Positions 7,815 to 15,815 of a stretch of DNA of 34,044 nt are shown in pieces; within the stretch, counting starts at the first letter, position 1, and each line of letters begins with the position of its first letter. Where the stretch lies: assembly GCA_002320605.1 (NCBI GenBank), contig DCKG01000025.1, positions 765-34,808 of the forward strand. Direction: 5' to 3'. The notes under the pieces were generated by a model, which was not told the origin of the DNA, did not search any database, and saw only the letters and a program-made list of their open reading frames with translations. Position numbers and translations under genes: made by a program. Source of the DNA: Bacteroidales bacterium UBA1680 (GTDB lineage Bacteria; Bacteroidota; Bacteroidia; Bacteroidales; UBA932).

Positions 7815-8216
7815 CTATAGCCTGAGAAAACAGATGGAGAAAATGTAGCGTTCACAGGAAAGGCACCCGCTCTCCTTCAGGAAAACCACCGAGAAGAAGG
7901 GGGTGAAATTATTGGCATCTATGACTTTGCCGTCTCGAATGAAGAAAGACCTGCCAGTGGAAGTCCTGCGCTTGGTCTGTGGAGTCTGCGGAGCAGCAGG
8001 AAGGATATTGCCACCTGTGGACAGAATGGCATGCCCGGAAGTCGACAAAGCAGGGCAGCTGACAGCAGCTTTTCCCAGAGCCTCGATGCCTCGAATGCTT
8101 TCAGATATTTCTTCCTTTCCGTCATGCCGACCGGCTTCGCCTCGGATTCCCGGGTGGGAAGGAGAGCAAGACATAAAGGCAAGAATCAACTCCAATATGA
8201 CAATCAGGCTTCTCAT
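7815..8216 (-). CDS. Small predicted lipoprotein coupled to the antiporter gene
   Basis: This 133-residue protein has a signal ending in a lipobox-like LAFMSC (Cys17). The middle is low-complexity and basic, and the C-terminal third (SFFIRDGKVIDANNFTPFF through RYIFSICFLRL) looks ordered and Cys-containing. The ATG lies one base after the TAG of the antiporter gene (TAG-C-ATG), so translation is probably coupled. That coupling is the best argument that the frame is real. I have seen similar short C-termini in unnamed Bacteroidetes proteins but can assign no function. Confidence 0.5.
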   Translation of the reverse strand: MRSLIVILELILAFMSCSPSHPGIRGEAGRHDGKEEISESIRGIEALGKAAVSCPALSTSGHAILSTGGNILPAAPQTPQTKRRTSTGRSFFIRDGKVIDANNFTPFFSVVFLKESGCLSCERYIFSICFLRL

Positions 8217-8217
8217 G

Positions 8218-9813
8218 CTACATCAGATTCAGTATAACAAGCCTGTCCCCTGATTCAAGAACAGTGCCACCGTTCGGAATGATGTCCTGTTCCCCTCTCC
8301 TAACCAGGACGACTAGTCCTTTATCGTGGAATTCAGAGAGAGGCTTCCCAGCAAAACGGCTGTCAGCCTTTATCGTTCTTTCTTCCAGAGAAGTCACGGA
8401 ATCCTCGAACCCCCTAGTCAGCATGACCACCTCGTCTCCAGGAAGCAAGACGGTGCTGCCTCTAGGCTGTATCTTCTCATTGCCGCGCAGAACCAAGACC
8501 ACTAGAGCAGATTTCGGAAGCCTCAGGTTGCGAATTGCCTTGCCTGCCCATGTACTGTCAGCAGTGATGCTAATCCTCCCGAAGCTCATCCCCGAATCAT
8601 CGGAGTAGTCGCTGAACGTCTTCATGACATCGGAATGTGGGTCAACCATGTCAAGCTTCTTCGCCACGAAAGGGATGAGAGATCCTTGAATGGCGATGGA
8701 AAGAAGCACCACCATGAAAACGATATTAAAAATGTCATTGTGCAGAAAAGCAGGGTCCACCATGGCCATTATGGCAAATACAATGGAAGCCACTCCTCGC
8801 AGGCCGACGAAAGAAACCAGAGTCTGCATCCTGACGCTGTACTTGCGGAATGGAGCCAGGATGCCGAACACCGCAGCCGGACGGGCTGCCAAAGTCATGA
8901 ACGAAAATATCGCAAGGGCTGGAAATACGGCCTTATGCAAGAGCGTAGGCCTTGCCAAAAGTCCAAGCAGGAAGAAAATCAGCATTTGCACGAGACCAGT
9001 GATTCCGTCGAAGAAACTCACCGTGGACTTCTTCCTGCTGAAGTCCTCGTTGCCCAGGATGATACCCACGATGTAGGCGCTCAGATAACCGTTCCCCCCT
9101 ATCAGGGATGGAATGGCGTACGAGGCAACCGCTACGGCGAAAATGAACAGCGACCCAGAGGCATCCGAACCGAAATTGATCTTCCTCAGTCCCAAGGCAG
9201 CCAGCTTTGCGATCAGCAAGCCGCACCCTGCTCCGAACGCAATCTGCGCAAATATATTCCACGCCACCATGCCGACGCCGGATGTGCCGTTCATGACCGA
9301 CAATAGTATAGTCGTAAGCGTGTAAGCCGCAGGATCGTTGCTACCACTCTCCATCTCCAGCATAGGGGCGGCATTGTTCTTGAGGCCTAGCCGGCGGCTT
9401 CGTAGTATCGAGAACACGGAAGCCGCATCTGTGGAACTCATGACCGAGCCAAAAAGCATGCTCTCAAGCCATGTCCACCTTAAAACGAAATGGCAGAACA
9501 CCCCAACCAGGGCTGCAGTGACCACCACGCCGACAGAGGCAAGAAGGGCAGCCTCCCTCACGACAGGCTTCACAGCCTTCCAGCGAGTGCCGAAGCCGCC
9601 ATAAAACATTATGAATATCAAGCCTACCGTACATGTCTCCTTGGCGAAGTCGTAATTGTCGAAACGTACCGGCCAAAGCCCGTTATTAGCGAACAGCATG
9701 CCCAGCACCATGAATGCAAGAAGGGCCGGAATGCCTATGCGCGAAGACACGGCATTCAGCCAGATGTTTGCCAAGATGACAACGGCTATGAGTATCAGGA
9801 ACAGAGTCGTCAT
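8218..9813 (-). CDS. CPA-family cation (K+ or Na+)/proton antiporter with C-terminal TrkA_C domains
   Basis: This 531-residue inner-membrane protein has about 12-13 hydrophobic spans up to residue ~400, followed by a soluble tail. The ion-binding core motifs are visible: SSTDAASVFS (126-135) and ESGSNDPAAY (155-164, with the conserved ND pair). These are typical of the NhaP2/CvrA potassium-proton antiporter branch. The tail contains two TrkA_C-like units of about 70 residues (TWAGKAIRNLRLPKSALVVL and RFAGKPLSEFHDKGLVVLV), which usually bind a nucleotide or regulate gating. The likely role is K+/Na+ export and pH homeostasis; the exact ion cannot be told from sequence. It is divergent from engB and coupled to the small lipoprotein downstream. 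Confidence 0.92.
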   Translation of the reverse strand: MTTLFLILIAVVILANIWLNAVSSRIGIPALLAFMVLGMLFANNGLWPVRFDNYDFAKETCTVGLIFIMFYGGFGTRWKAVKPVVREAALLASVGVVVTAALVGVFCHFVLRWTWLESMLFGSVMSSTDAASVFSILRSRRLGLKNNAAPMLEMESGSNDPAAYTLTTILLSVMNGTSGVGMVAWNIFAQIAFGAGCGLLIAKLAALGLRKINFGSDASGSLFIFAVAVASYAIPSLIGGNGYLSAYIVGIILGNEDFSRKKSTVSFFDGITGLVQMLIFFLLGLLARPTLLHKAVFPALAIFSFMTLAARPAAVFGILAPFRKYSVRMQTLVSFVGLRGVASIVFAIMAMVDPAFLHNDIFNIVFMVVLLSIAIQGSLIPFVAKKLDMVDPHSDVMKTFSDYSDDSGMSFGRISITADSTWAGKAIRNLRLPKSALVVLVLRGNEKIQPRGSTVLLPGDEVVMLTRGFEDSVTSLEERTIKADSRFAGKPLSEFHDKGLVVLVRRGEQDIIPNGGTVLESGDRLVILNLM

Positions 9814-9850
9814 TTTAACGTATTCAAGGAGCGAAGCATTTGCCCGCAGA

Positions 9851-9858
9851 CAAAGGTA
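9851..9858 (-). promoter_or_regulatory. -7 element for the antiporter gene
   Basis: TACCTTTG on the minus strand matches TAnnTTTG, 37 bases before the start codon at 9813. The -33 box is poor. Confidence 0.4.
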
Positions 9859-9936
9859 ATAATTTTAACCGTAATCGCGAAGGCATCGGAAGCCGCATTT
9901 CCTCAGCCGCCTTGTCTTTTTATCGGATATTTTGAG

Positions 9937-9944
9937 TATCTTTG
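9937..9944 (+). promoter_or_regulatory. -7 element for the engB operon
   Basis: TATCTTTG matches TAnnTTTG and lies 27 bases before the engB ATG at 9972. The T-rich stretch around 9912-9921 is the only -33 candidate. It drives the divergent, long housekeeping operon. Confidence 0.5.
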
Positions 9945-9971
9945 CATTTATATATTCAGAAGTTCAAGAAT

Positions 9972-10574
9972 ATGAAGATTAAAGACGCTTCTTTCGCCGG
10001 GAGTAGCACTAGGATAAGCCAGAAACCAGCGCTCAGGTTGCCAGAGTTCGCCTTCATCGGGAGGTCAAACGTTGGCAAATCTTCTTTAATCAACATGCTC
10101 TGTGGGAACAAGAAACTTGCGAAAACATCTTCTACCCCAGGGAAAACTCGTCTAGTAAACCATTTCCGCATAGATAACAAATGGTATCTGGTAGACCTGC
10201 CAGGGTATGGATTCGCAAAGATCTCTCAGAAAGAAAGGCAGGAGCTGACGAACATCATAGATGACTTCATCCTGAAATCCGAGGAGCTGATGCTGCTTTT
10301 CGTGCTGATAGATTCCAGACACGACATGGTGAAGAACGACATCGACTTCATCACAAGGCTAGGCCAGATGCAGGTGCCCTTCTCCATCATATTCACAAAA
10401 GCCGACAAAATGGGGCCTAATGCCCTGAAAGCCCAGATAGACAAAGACATGGAAGTGCTAAAGGAGCAATGGGAAGAGCTTCCAATGTATTTTTCTTCTT
10501 CTGCGCAGACAGGCATGGGAAAAGAAGAAATATTAAATTACATAGATGATATATTAAAAAAGATAAGCCACTAA
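9972..10574 (+). CDS. engB: Ribosome-biogenesis GTPase EngB/YsxC
   Basis: A 200-residue P-loop GTPase of the TrmE-Era-EngA-EngB-Septin group, needed for large ribosomal subunit assembly. Visible motifs are GRSNVGKS (G1, 30-37), TPGKT (G2, 55-59), DLPG (G3, 75-78), TKAD (G4, 142-145) and SSSAQTG (G5). I use the ATG at 9972 because MKIKDASFAGSS aligns with the family start. An ATG ten codons upstream at 9942 lies inside the -7 promoter element and would be barely transcribed. First gene of a seven-gene plus-strand operon; prs starts five bases after its stop. Confidence 0.95.
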   Translation: MKIKDASFAGSSTRISQKPALRLPEFAFIGRSNVGKSSLINMLCGNKKLAKTSSTPGKTRLVNHFRIDNKWYLVDLPGYGFAKISQKERQELTNIIDDFILKSEELMLLFVLIDSRHDMVKNDIDFITRLGQMQVPFSIIFTKADKMGPNALKAQIDKDMEVLKEQWEELPMYFSSSAQTGMGKEEILNYIDDILKKISH

Positions 10575-10579
10575 ATATC

Positions 10580-11548
10580 ATGAACAGCGAACACAGAATG
10601 GAATTGTTTGCATGCAGAGCCTCTAAAGACTTTGCATGCAAGGTTGTTGACGCATTGAACAAAATTGCTGAGGGCGACGAAAAATATCGCTTAGGCGCCT
10701 CAGAAGTCACTCAGTTCAGTGATGGGGAGTTTGTTCCTTCCTTCAATGAGAGCGTCAGGGGTGCGACAGTATTCATCATCCAGTCAACCTTCCCTCCTCA
10801 GGAGAACTTAATGGAGCTGCTTCTCACAATTGACGCTGCCAAAAGAGCATCCGCCGATTCTGTCATTGCAGTGATGCCTTATTTCGGATGGGCCCGCCAA
10901 GACCGAAAAGATAAGCCGAGAGTATCCATCGGAGCCAAACTCGTAGCCAATCTCCTCACAGCCGCCGGAGTCGACAGAATCATGACCTGCGACCTGCACG
11001 CTGACCAGATTCAAGGCTTCTTCGATATTCCCGTAGACCATATTTATGCAAGCAAGGTATTCATTCCATATTTAAGGTCGCTAAATCTAGAGAATCTGGC
11101 CATCGCAGCCCCTGACATGGGAGGAGCAAAGAGGGCAAACGCATACGCCAAAGAGCTGGCCTGCCCAGTGATCATATGCCATAAGTCTAGGGAAAGAGCA
11201 AACGTAGTCGCTTCCATGACCGCCATCGGAGAAGTTGAGGGCAAGAATATTGTTATCGTTGACGACATGATCGACACGGCTGGCACCATCACCAAGGCTG
11301 CCGACCTGCTGATGTCCAAAGGCGCCAAGAGCGTCAGGGCTTGCGCCACGCATGCAGTCCTATCAGGCCCGGCATACGACAGAATCAACAACTCCAGCCT
11401 GAAGGAAGTTTACTTCACAGATACCATTCCTCTCAATGCCGGAGCTGACACCAGGAAAATCAAGGTCGTCTCTATGACAGAGACTTTTGCATCTGCGATA
11501 CGCAAAGTGTACCATTACGAGCCGATAAGCACAGAATTTATTTTCTAG
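10580..11548 (+). CDS. prs: Ribose-phosphate pyrophosphokinase (PRPP synthetase)
   Basis: Prs makes PRPP from ribose 5-phosphate and ATP, feeding nucleotide, histidine and NAD synthesis in the cytoplasm. At 322 residues it has the usual length. The motifs are present: YFGWARQDRK (101-110), the catalytic-loop region DLHADQIQGFF (138-148) and the PRPP-binding loop VDDMIDTAGT (227-236). The phrase FPPQENLMELL near residue 75 is also typical. An ATG six codons in is an alternative start and would give a length equally normal for the family. It lies five bases after engB. Confidence 0.95.
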   Translation: MNSEHRMELFACRASKDFACKVVDALNKIAEGDEKYRLGASEVTQFSDGEFVPSFNESVRGATVFIIQSTFPPQENLMELLLTIDAAKRASADSVIAVMPYFGWARQDRKDKPRVSIGAKLVANLLTAAGVDRIMTCDLHADQIQGFFDIPVDHIYASKVFIPYLRSLNLENLAIAAPDMGGAKRANAYAKELACPVIICHKSRERANVVASMTAIGEVEGKNIVIVDDMIDTAGTITKAADLLMSKGAKSVRACATHAVLSGPAYDRINNSSLKEVYFTDTIPLNAGADTRKIKVVSMTETFASAIRKVYHYEPISTEFIF

Positions 11549-11552
11549 GAAT

Positions 11553-11816
11553 ATGCTGAAGACTGTCATTGCGGCCATAGCGATTCTTGGCATCTGCATT
11601 TTCGGGATGTGCTTCAACATCATATTCCGGAAGAACGGGAAATTTCCTGAGACCGAGGTCAGTAAGAATGAGGAAATGCGCAAGCGCGGAATCAAATGCA
11701 TGAAGGAACAGGAAGAAGAGATGTTCAGCGGAAAAGGACGCAAGGGCAGTGTTTCGTGCGAAGGCGGAAATGGCAGCGCCTGCTCTGTCTGCAGTTTCTA
11801 TGATGGGGCCAGATAG
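11553..11816 (+). CDS. Small single-span membrane protein with C-terminal cysteine cluster
   Basis: The 87-residue product has an N-terminal helix (TVIAAIAILGICIFGMCFNII) and a charged linker with many Glu and Lys. The tail has four cysteines: one in KCMKEQ and a C-x7-C-x2-C group (SCEGGNGSACSVCSF). It starts four bases after prs and ends 26 bases before der, so it is translated with the operon. The layout is reminiscent of small Cys-tail membrane proteins that help metal or cofactor insertion (NqrM-like or FeoB-associated types), but the match is only in general shape. No function is assigned. Confidence 0.6.
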   Translation: MLKTVIAAIAILGICIFGMCFNIIFRKNGKFPETEVSKNEEMRKRGIKCMKEQEEEMFSGKGRKGSVSCEGGNGSACSVCSFYDGAR

Positions 11817-11842
11817 GAATATTTTGAATTAAATTTAAGGAT

Positions 11843-13153
11843 ATGAGTCTTGTAGCAATTGTCGGGAGACCGAACGTCGGGAAATCCACCCTCTTCAACA
11901 GGCTCGTCGGAAGGCGTCAGGCCATCGTAGACGAGATTGCGGGCGTGACCAGGGACAGGCACTACGGCAAATGCGAGTGGTGCGGGAGAGAATTCTCAGT
12001 AGTTGACACTGGCGGATGGACCTCTAATTCGGACGATGTGTTCGAAGGTGCCATCCGTAAGCAAGTCTCGATAGCCATCGAGGAATCCGACCTGGTGTTA
12101 TTCATGGTAGAGGCAGCCACAGGCATCACCGACTACGATGCCGAAATCGCCGATATTCTTAGGCGCAGCGGAAAGCCGGTCGTACTGTGCGTGAACAAGG
12201 TAGACACCGGGATGAAAATGTTCGATGCCTACCAGTTTTATTCATTGGGCTTAGGAGAGATTTGGTCTATCTCTGCGGCCAATGGAAGCGGAACCGGAGA
12301 CCTTCTGGACGAGATTGTAAGGCAGCTTCCAAAGGAGGAAGATTTAGATCCGGAAGATGACCCGGCACTGCCTCACATAGCCATCGTCGGCAGGCCAAAC
12401 GTAGGCAAATCATCCTTGACGAACGCCCTGCTAGGAGAAGAAAGGAATATTGTAACCCCTGTCGCAGGCACAACGAGGGATTCCATTTCAACCCGTTTCA
12501 ATAAATTCGGACACGATTTCATTCTGGTGGACACTGCCGGAATGAGGAAAAAGTCGAAAGTTGACGAGGATCTCGAGTTCTATTCCGTCATGCGAAGCAT
12601 CAGAGCCATCGAGCATGCAGACGTGTGCGTGCTGATGATCGACGCAAATCTTGGCATGGAAGCGCAAGACATGAATATATTCAATCTCATCCTTCGCAAT
12701 CGCAAAGCTTGCGTCCTAGTGGTCAATAAATGGGACCTCTTCCAGAAAGATTCGAACACGCTCAAGGAATATGAGAAATCCTTGAAGCAGCGCATTTCCC
12801 CCTCCGATGACGTTCCTATCATATTCACTTCCGTAACTAACAAGGTGAGGATAATGAGCGTGCTGGATGAGATAGGGCATGTTTCCAAGAACTACGCAAA
12901 AAAAATTCCGACAAGGGAACTGAACGATGCCATTCTCCCAGAAATAGAGAATTATCCGCCTCCGGCATGGAAGGGCAAGTACGTCAGAATCAAGTACATA
13001 ACTCAGTTGCCGACGAGATTCCCGGCGTTTGCCTTCTTCTGCAATCTGCCCCAGTACGTTAAAGAGCCGTACAAGCGGTTCCTCGAAAATAAATTGAGAG
13101 AGCATTTCGATATGACGGGCTGTCCAATCCAGATATTCGTCAGAGAGAAGTAG
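11843..13153 (+). CDS. der: Double-domain ribosome-assembly GTPase Der (EngA)
   Basis: Der has two consecutive GTPase domains and a C-terminal KH-like domain and acts in 50S subunit maturation. At 436 residues the length is typical. Domain 1 shows GRPNVGKS (8-15), DTGGW (55-59) and NKVD (118-121); domain 2 shows GRPNVGKS (183-190), DTAGM and NKWD. The C-terminal KH-like region (KYVRIKYITQLPTRFPAFAF) and the end GCPIQIFVREK are family-like. It lies in the engB-rluD operon, four bases before the LysE-family gene. Confidence 0.97.
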   Translation: MSLVAIVGRPNVGKSTLFNRLVGRRQAIVDEIAGVTRDRHYGKCEWCGREFSVVDTGGWTSNSDDVFEGAIRKQVSIAIEESDLVLFMVEAATGITDYDAEIADILRRSGKPVVLCVNKVDTGMKMFDAYQFYSLGLGEIWSISAANGSGTGDLLDEIVRQLPKEEDLDPEDDPALPHIAIVGRPNVGKSSLTNALLGEERNIVTPVAGTTRDSISTRFNKFGHDFILVDTAGMRKKSKVDEDLEFYSVMRSIRAIEHADVCVLMIDANLGMEAQDMNIFNLILRNRKACVLVVNKWDLFQKDSNTLKEYEKSLKQRISPSDDVPIIFTSVTNKVRIMSVLDEIGHVSKNYAKKIPTRELNDAILPEIENYPPPAWKGKYVRIKYITQLPTRFPAFAFFCNLPQYVKEPYKRFLENKLREHFDMTGCPIQIFVREK

Positions 13154-13157
13154 ATCA

Positions 13158-13802
13158 ATGTTTGCAGACATACTCAAGAGTTTTGCCATCGGCATATGTG
13201 CGTCTGTTCCTCTTGGACCGGTCGCAATAGTGGTGATGCAGAAATCCTTGAGCTACGGGCAGAAGGCTGGGTTCATTGCCGGGCTAGGTGCCACGACGGT
13301 AGACACGGCGTACGCCATAATCTCCATCTTCGCCCTGACGATAGCACAGAATTTCATATCCACTTATCAGACATTCATCTATTTTGCCGGGGGCCTGATA
13401 GTTGCCCTCATTGGCGCCTCGATAGCATTCAGGAATCCTTTCAAGAAGATGAAAGCCCGTGATCCGTTGCGTGGAGCATCAATAAAAGACTATCTGCAAG
13501 TCGCCGCTATGTCACTTTCGAACCCAGGGGCTATTCTGGCGATGTTCGCTCTATTCGCCTTTTTTGGGATGAATTTTGATTCCCAGCAAGGCGCTAACGT
13601 GTTTCCCGTGATCTTAGCTGTCGCAGCAGGTTCTGCATGCTACTGGCTTTTCTTCTCATGGCTTTTCAGTCATTGGAGGAAATCCTTACGAATCGGAACG
13701 CTGATGTGGATAAACAGGGTGTTCGGCATCCTCGTGCTGATCATTGGAATATCATTGATTGGAGAAGGGCTGTATGAAGTGCTATTCTCTAAATTAAATT
13801 AA
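13158..13802 (+). CDS. LysE/RhtB-family amino-acid exporter
   Basis: A 214-residue protein with six hydrophobic helices. The N-terminal signature GICASVPLGPVAIVVMQKSL matches the LysE/RhtB/ArgO translocator family (conserved PGP-like 'PLGP'), and SLSNPGAILAMFALFAFFG is the conserved mid-protein helix. Members export amino acids or related small metabolites across the inner membrane using the proton gradient; the substrate cannot be predicted. It starts four bases after der and is followed 12 bases later by the PASTA gene. Confidence 0.85.
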   Translation: MFADILKSFAIGICASVPLGPVAIVVMQKSLSYGQKAGFIAGLGATTVDTAYAIISIFALTIAQNFISTYQTFIYFAGGLIVALIGASIAFRNPFKKMKARDPLRGASIKDYLQVAAMSLSNPGAILAMFALFAFFGMNFDSQQGANVFPVILAVAAGSACYWLFFSWLFSHWRKSLRIGTLMWINRVFGILVLIIGISLIGEGLYEVLFSKLN

Positions 13803-13814
13803 CATGAAATATTC

Positions 13815-14633
13815 ATGAATATGGAAAAGAATGAAGAGAAAAAAGATGCCGGAGGACATTGGATATTAAGGAATATAATAGGAGCCATTGCATTCTTCCT
13901 TATACTATGGCTCGTATGCACTCTTGCGCTGAATGCGCTCACTCACCATGGCAAGTCCATAGAAGTCCCGGACTTTACGAACATGACGCTTTCCGAAGCA
14001 CGCAGGACCGCTCATAACAGCAACCTTAAGATAGAAGTCGTAGACTCCATATTCATAAGGAGGATGGAGCGAGGGGCCGTTTACAGCCAGAATCCCAAAG
14101 TCGGCTCGAAGGTGAAGAAGGGACGCATCATCAACTTGACCATCAATGCGATGAGTCCCAAGCTGGTCAGCATGCCGAATTTGGTAGGATATTCAATGAG
14201 GCAGGCAAAGGCTGAGCTGAACGCCCGAGGGCTTACGCTTGGAAAGCTTCTATACGTCGATGACATAGCTACTAATAATGTCATCAGGCAGCTTTACCAT
14301 AACCGTCAGATAAAGCCTGGCAAGAAGATAGAGAGCGGGAGCGAAATCGACCTGGAAGTCGGGCTGAACCCGGATAATAACCTGACTTATATCCCTGACC
14401 TTATGAATAAGAAATATCTGAGAGCAGTGGACGATGTGCATGAAAGCTCTTTGAATATAGGCAGGCTGGTTTTCGACTCCAGCGTGAAAGACTATGCCGA
14501 TACCCTCAACGCTCAGGTTTATAAGCAGGTACCAGGGAAATCGAGCGAGGCCGTTTTAATGGGTTCCGAGATAACTCTCTACCTGTCTGTAGATCCGAAT
14601 AAAGTCACCCTGAAAGAGAACAAGGCTGAGTAG
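13815..14633 (+). CDS. Membrane-anchored PASTA-domain protein without kinase
   Basis: This 272-residue protein has a short charged N-terminus and one membrane span (IIGAIAFFLILWLVCTLALN). Up to three PASTA repeats follow, beginning near IEVPDFTNMTLSEARR, VSMPNLVGYSMRQAKAEL and YIPDLMNKKYLRAVDD. PASTA domains bind peptidoglycan or muropeptides. In Gram-positives they sit on Ser/Thr kinases, but in Bacteroidetes stand-alone versions next to rluD are common. A role at the cell wall or division site is likely (inference). There are two close ATG codons (13815 and 13821). Its TAG stop overlaps the GTG start of rluD by one base. Confidence 0.85.
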   Translation: MNMEKNEEKKDAGGHWILRNIIGAIAFFLILWLVCTLALNALTHHGKSIEVPDFTNMTLSEARRTAHNSNLKIEVVDSIFIRRMERGAVYSQNPKVGSKVKKGRIINLTINAMSPKLVSMPNLVGYSMRQAKAELNARGLTLGKLLYVDDIATNNVIRQLYHNRQIKPGKKIESGSEIDLEVGLNPDNNLTYIPDLMNKKYLRAVDDVHESSLNIGRLVFDSSVKDYADTLNAQVYKQVPGKSSEAVLMGSEITLYLSVDPNKVTLKENKAE

Positions 14634-15694
14634 TGGACGAGGAGAAACTTTATAATTCCGAGGATGAATCCGTAGAGGATGAAGAGCAGGGGATGTTCGA
14701 GCATTTCCGGCTGAACGTCGATAAGGGCCAGACCCCGATGCGAATAGATAAATACATGGCAACGCATCTGGAGGACACATCTCGGCACAGGGTGCAGTGT
14801 GCCATAAAAGAGGGCTACGTGCTGCTGAATGACAAGACGGCCAAGGCGAATATGATCGTGCGGCCTTTGGATGTCATCCGCTTCGTGATGCCTTACAGAC
14901 GGCGGGGGCTGGAGATTCTTCCACAAGATATTCCTCTGAATATAGTCTATGAAGACAACGATCTGCTGGTGGTGAATAAGCCAGCCGGAATGGTCGTGCA
15001 CCCTGGCCATGGGCACTTTGAGGGAACTTTGATCAACGCCCTAGCCTATCATTTGGGCATCTCTCAGGGGCCGGATGCAGAAGATGAGAGAATGGGCATT
15101 CTGGTGCACAGAATCGATAAAGACACTTCGGGGCTGCTTGTCGTTGCGAAAAATGACGAGAGCCAGCTGGACCTGGCGAGACAGTTCTACGAGCATTCCA
15201 TAGAAAGGCGATATGTGGCTGTCGTATGGGGAAATCTGAAAGAAGACGAGGGCACAATCGATGCCAACATCGGGCGCGACCCGAATGACAGGCTCCGTTT
15301 CAAGGTTTTTGAGGACGATCCGGATAAGGGCAAGCATGCAGTGACGCATTATCGTGTTCTGGAACGGTTTGGCTACGTGACTTTCATCGAATGCCGCCTA
15401 GAGACCGGCAGGACGCACCAGATTCGCGTTCACATGAGTTACCTTGGGCATCCGCTATTCAATGACGAGCGTTATGGTGGAACCGAGATCCGCAAGGGGA
15501 CAATCTATGCAAAATATCGCCAGTTCATTCAGAACTGTTTCGAAATATGCCCTAGGCAGGCTCTCCATGCCAAGACCTTAGGCTTCGTGCACCCTCGCAC
15601 CAAAGAAATGATGCACTTCGACTCCCCTCTCCCAAGCGACATATCCGCTCTCCTCGACAAATGGCGCAGCTACACCACCAGCAAGCTCCAATAG
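14633..15694 (+). CDS. rluD: 23S rRNA pseudouridine synthase, RluA/RluD family
   Basis: A 353-residue enzyme converting uridines of large-subunit rRNA to pseudouridine. It has an acidic N-terminal extension, an S4 RNA-binding domain (MRIDKYMATHLEDTSRHRVQ, residues 36-55) and the catalytic domain with HRIDKDTSGLLV. The nucleophilic aspartate is Asp162. The motif RTHQIRVHMSYLGHPLFND is also typical. The start is a GTG whose G is the last base of the PASTA gene's TAG, so the two are translationally coupled; I find no better ATG near the conserved start. Last gene of the operon, facing the beta-barrel gene on the other strand. Confidence 0.93.
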   Translation: MDEEKLYNSEDESVEDEEQGMFEHFRLNVDKGQTPMRIDKYMATHLEDTSRHRVQCAIKEGYVLLNDKTAKANMIVRPLDVIRFVMPYRRRGLEILPQDIPLNIVYEDNDLLVVNKPAGMVVHPGHGHFEGTLINALAYHLGISQGPDAEDERMGILVHRIDKDTSGLLVVAKNDESQLDLARQFYEHSIERRYVAVVWGNLKEDEGTIDANIGRDPNDRLRFKVFEDDPDKGKHAVTHYRVLERFGYVTFIECRLETGRTHQIRVHMSYLGHPLFNDERYGGTEIRKGTIYAKYRQFIQNCFEICPRQALHAKTLGFVHPRTKEMMHFDSPLPSDISALLDKWRSYTTSKLQ

Positions 15695-15737
15695 TTATCT
15701 TCATAGCAAGTCGCGGTCACGCGACCGGCGGAAGCCG

Positions 15738-15770
15738 GGTATTCGCAAGGCGCCAAGCCTTGCGAATACC
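15738..15770. terminator. 14-bp inverted repeat between convergent genes
   Basis: GGTATTCGCAAGGC (15738-15751) and GCCTTGCGAATACC (15757-15770) pair perfectly around GCCAA. It is in the right place to end both rluD (+) and the facing beta-barrel gene (-), but no U-run follows on either side. It could instead be a repetitive palindromic element. Confidence 0.5.
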
Positions 15771-15797
15771 ACAAGGCCGGGAGCCGCAGGGGTTCTC

Positions 15798-15814
15798 AGG
15801 GGGCAGAGCCCCCT
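15798..15814. repeat. GC-rich hairpin AGGGGGC-AGA-GCCCCCT
   Basis: A 7-bp perfect stem with a three-base loop, just before the stop of the minus-strand beta-barrel gene. 'GGGGGCAGAGCCCCC' strings occur as dispersed intergenic repeats in many genomes, so this may be one unit of a REP-like family. It may also act as a terminator. Confidence 0.45.
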
Positions 15815-15815
15815 A

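Noticed and set aside
8635..9306. Long plus-strand frame (223 codons) inside the antiporter gene
   Set aside because: It is antisense to a clearly conserved transporter and its product is rich in His/Gln/Arg without motifs; a shadow of the real gene's codon pattern.
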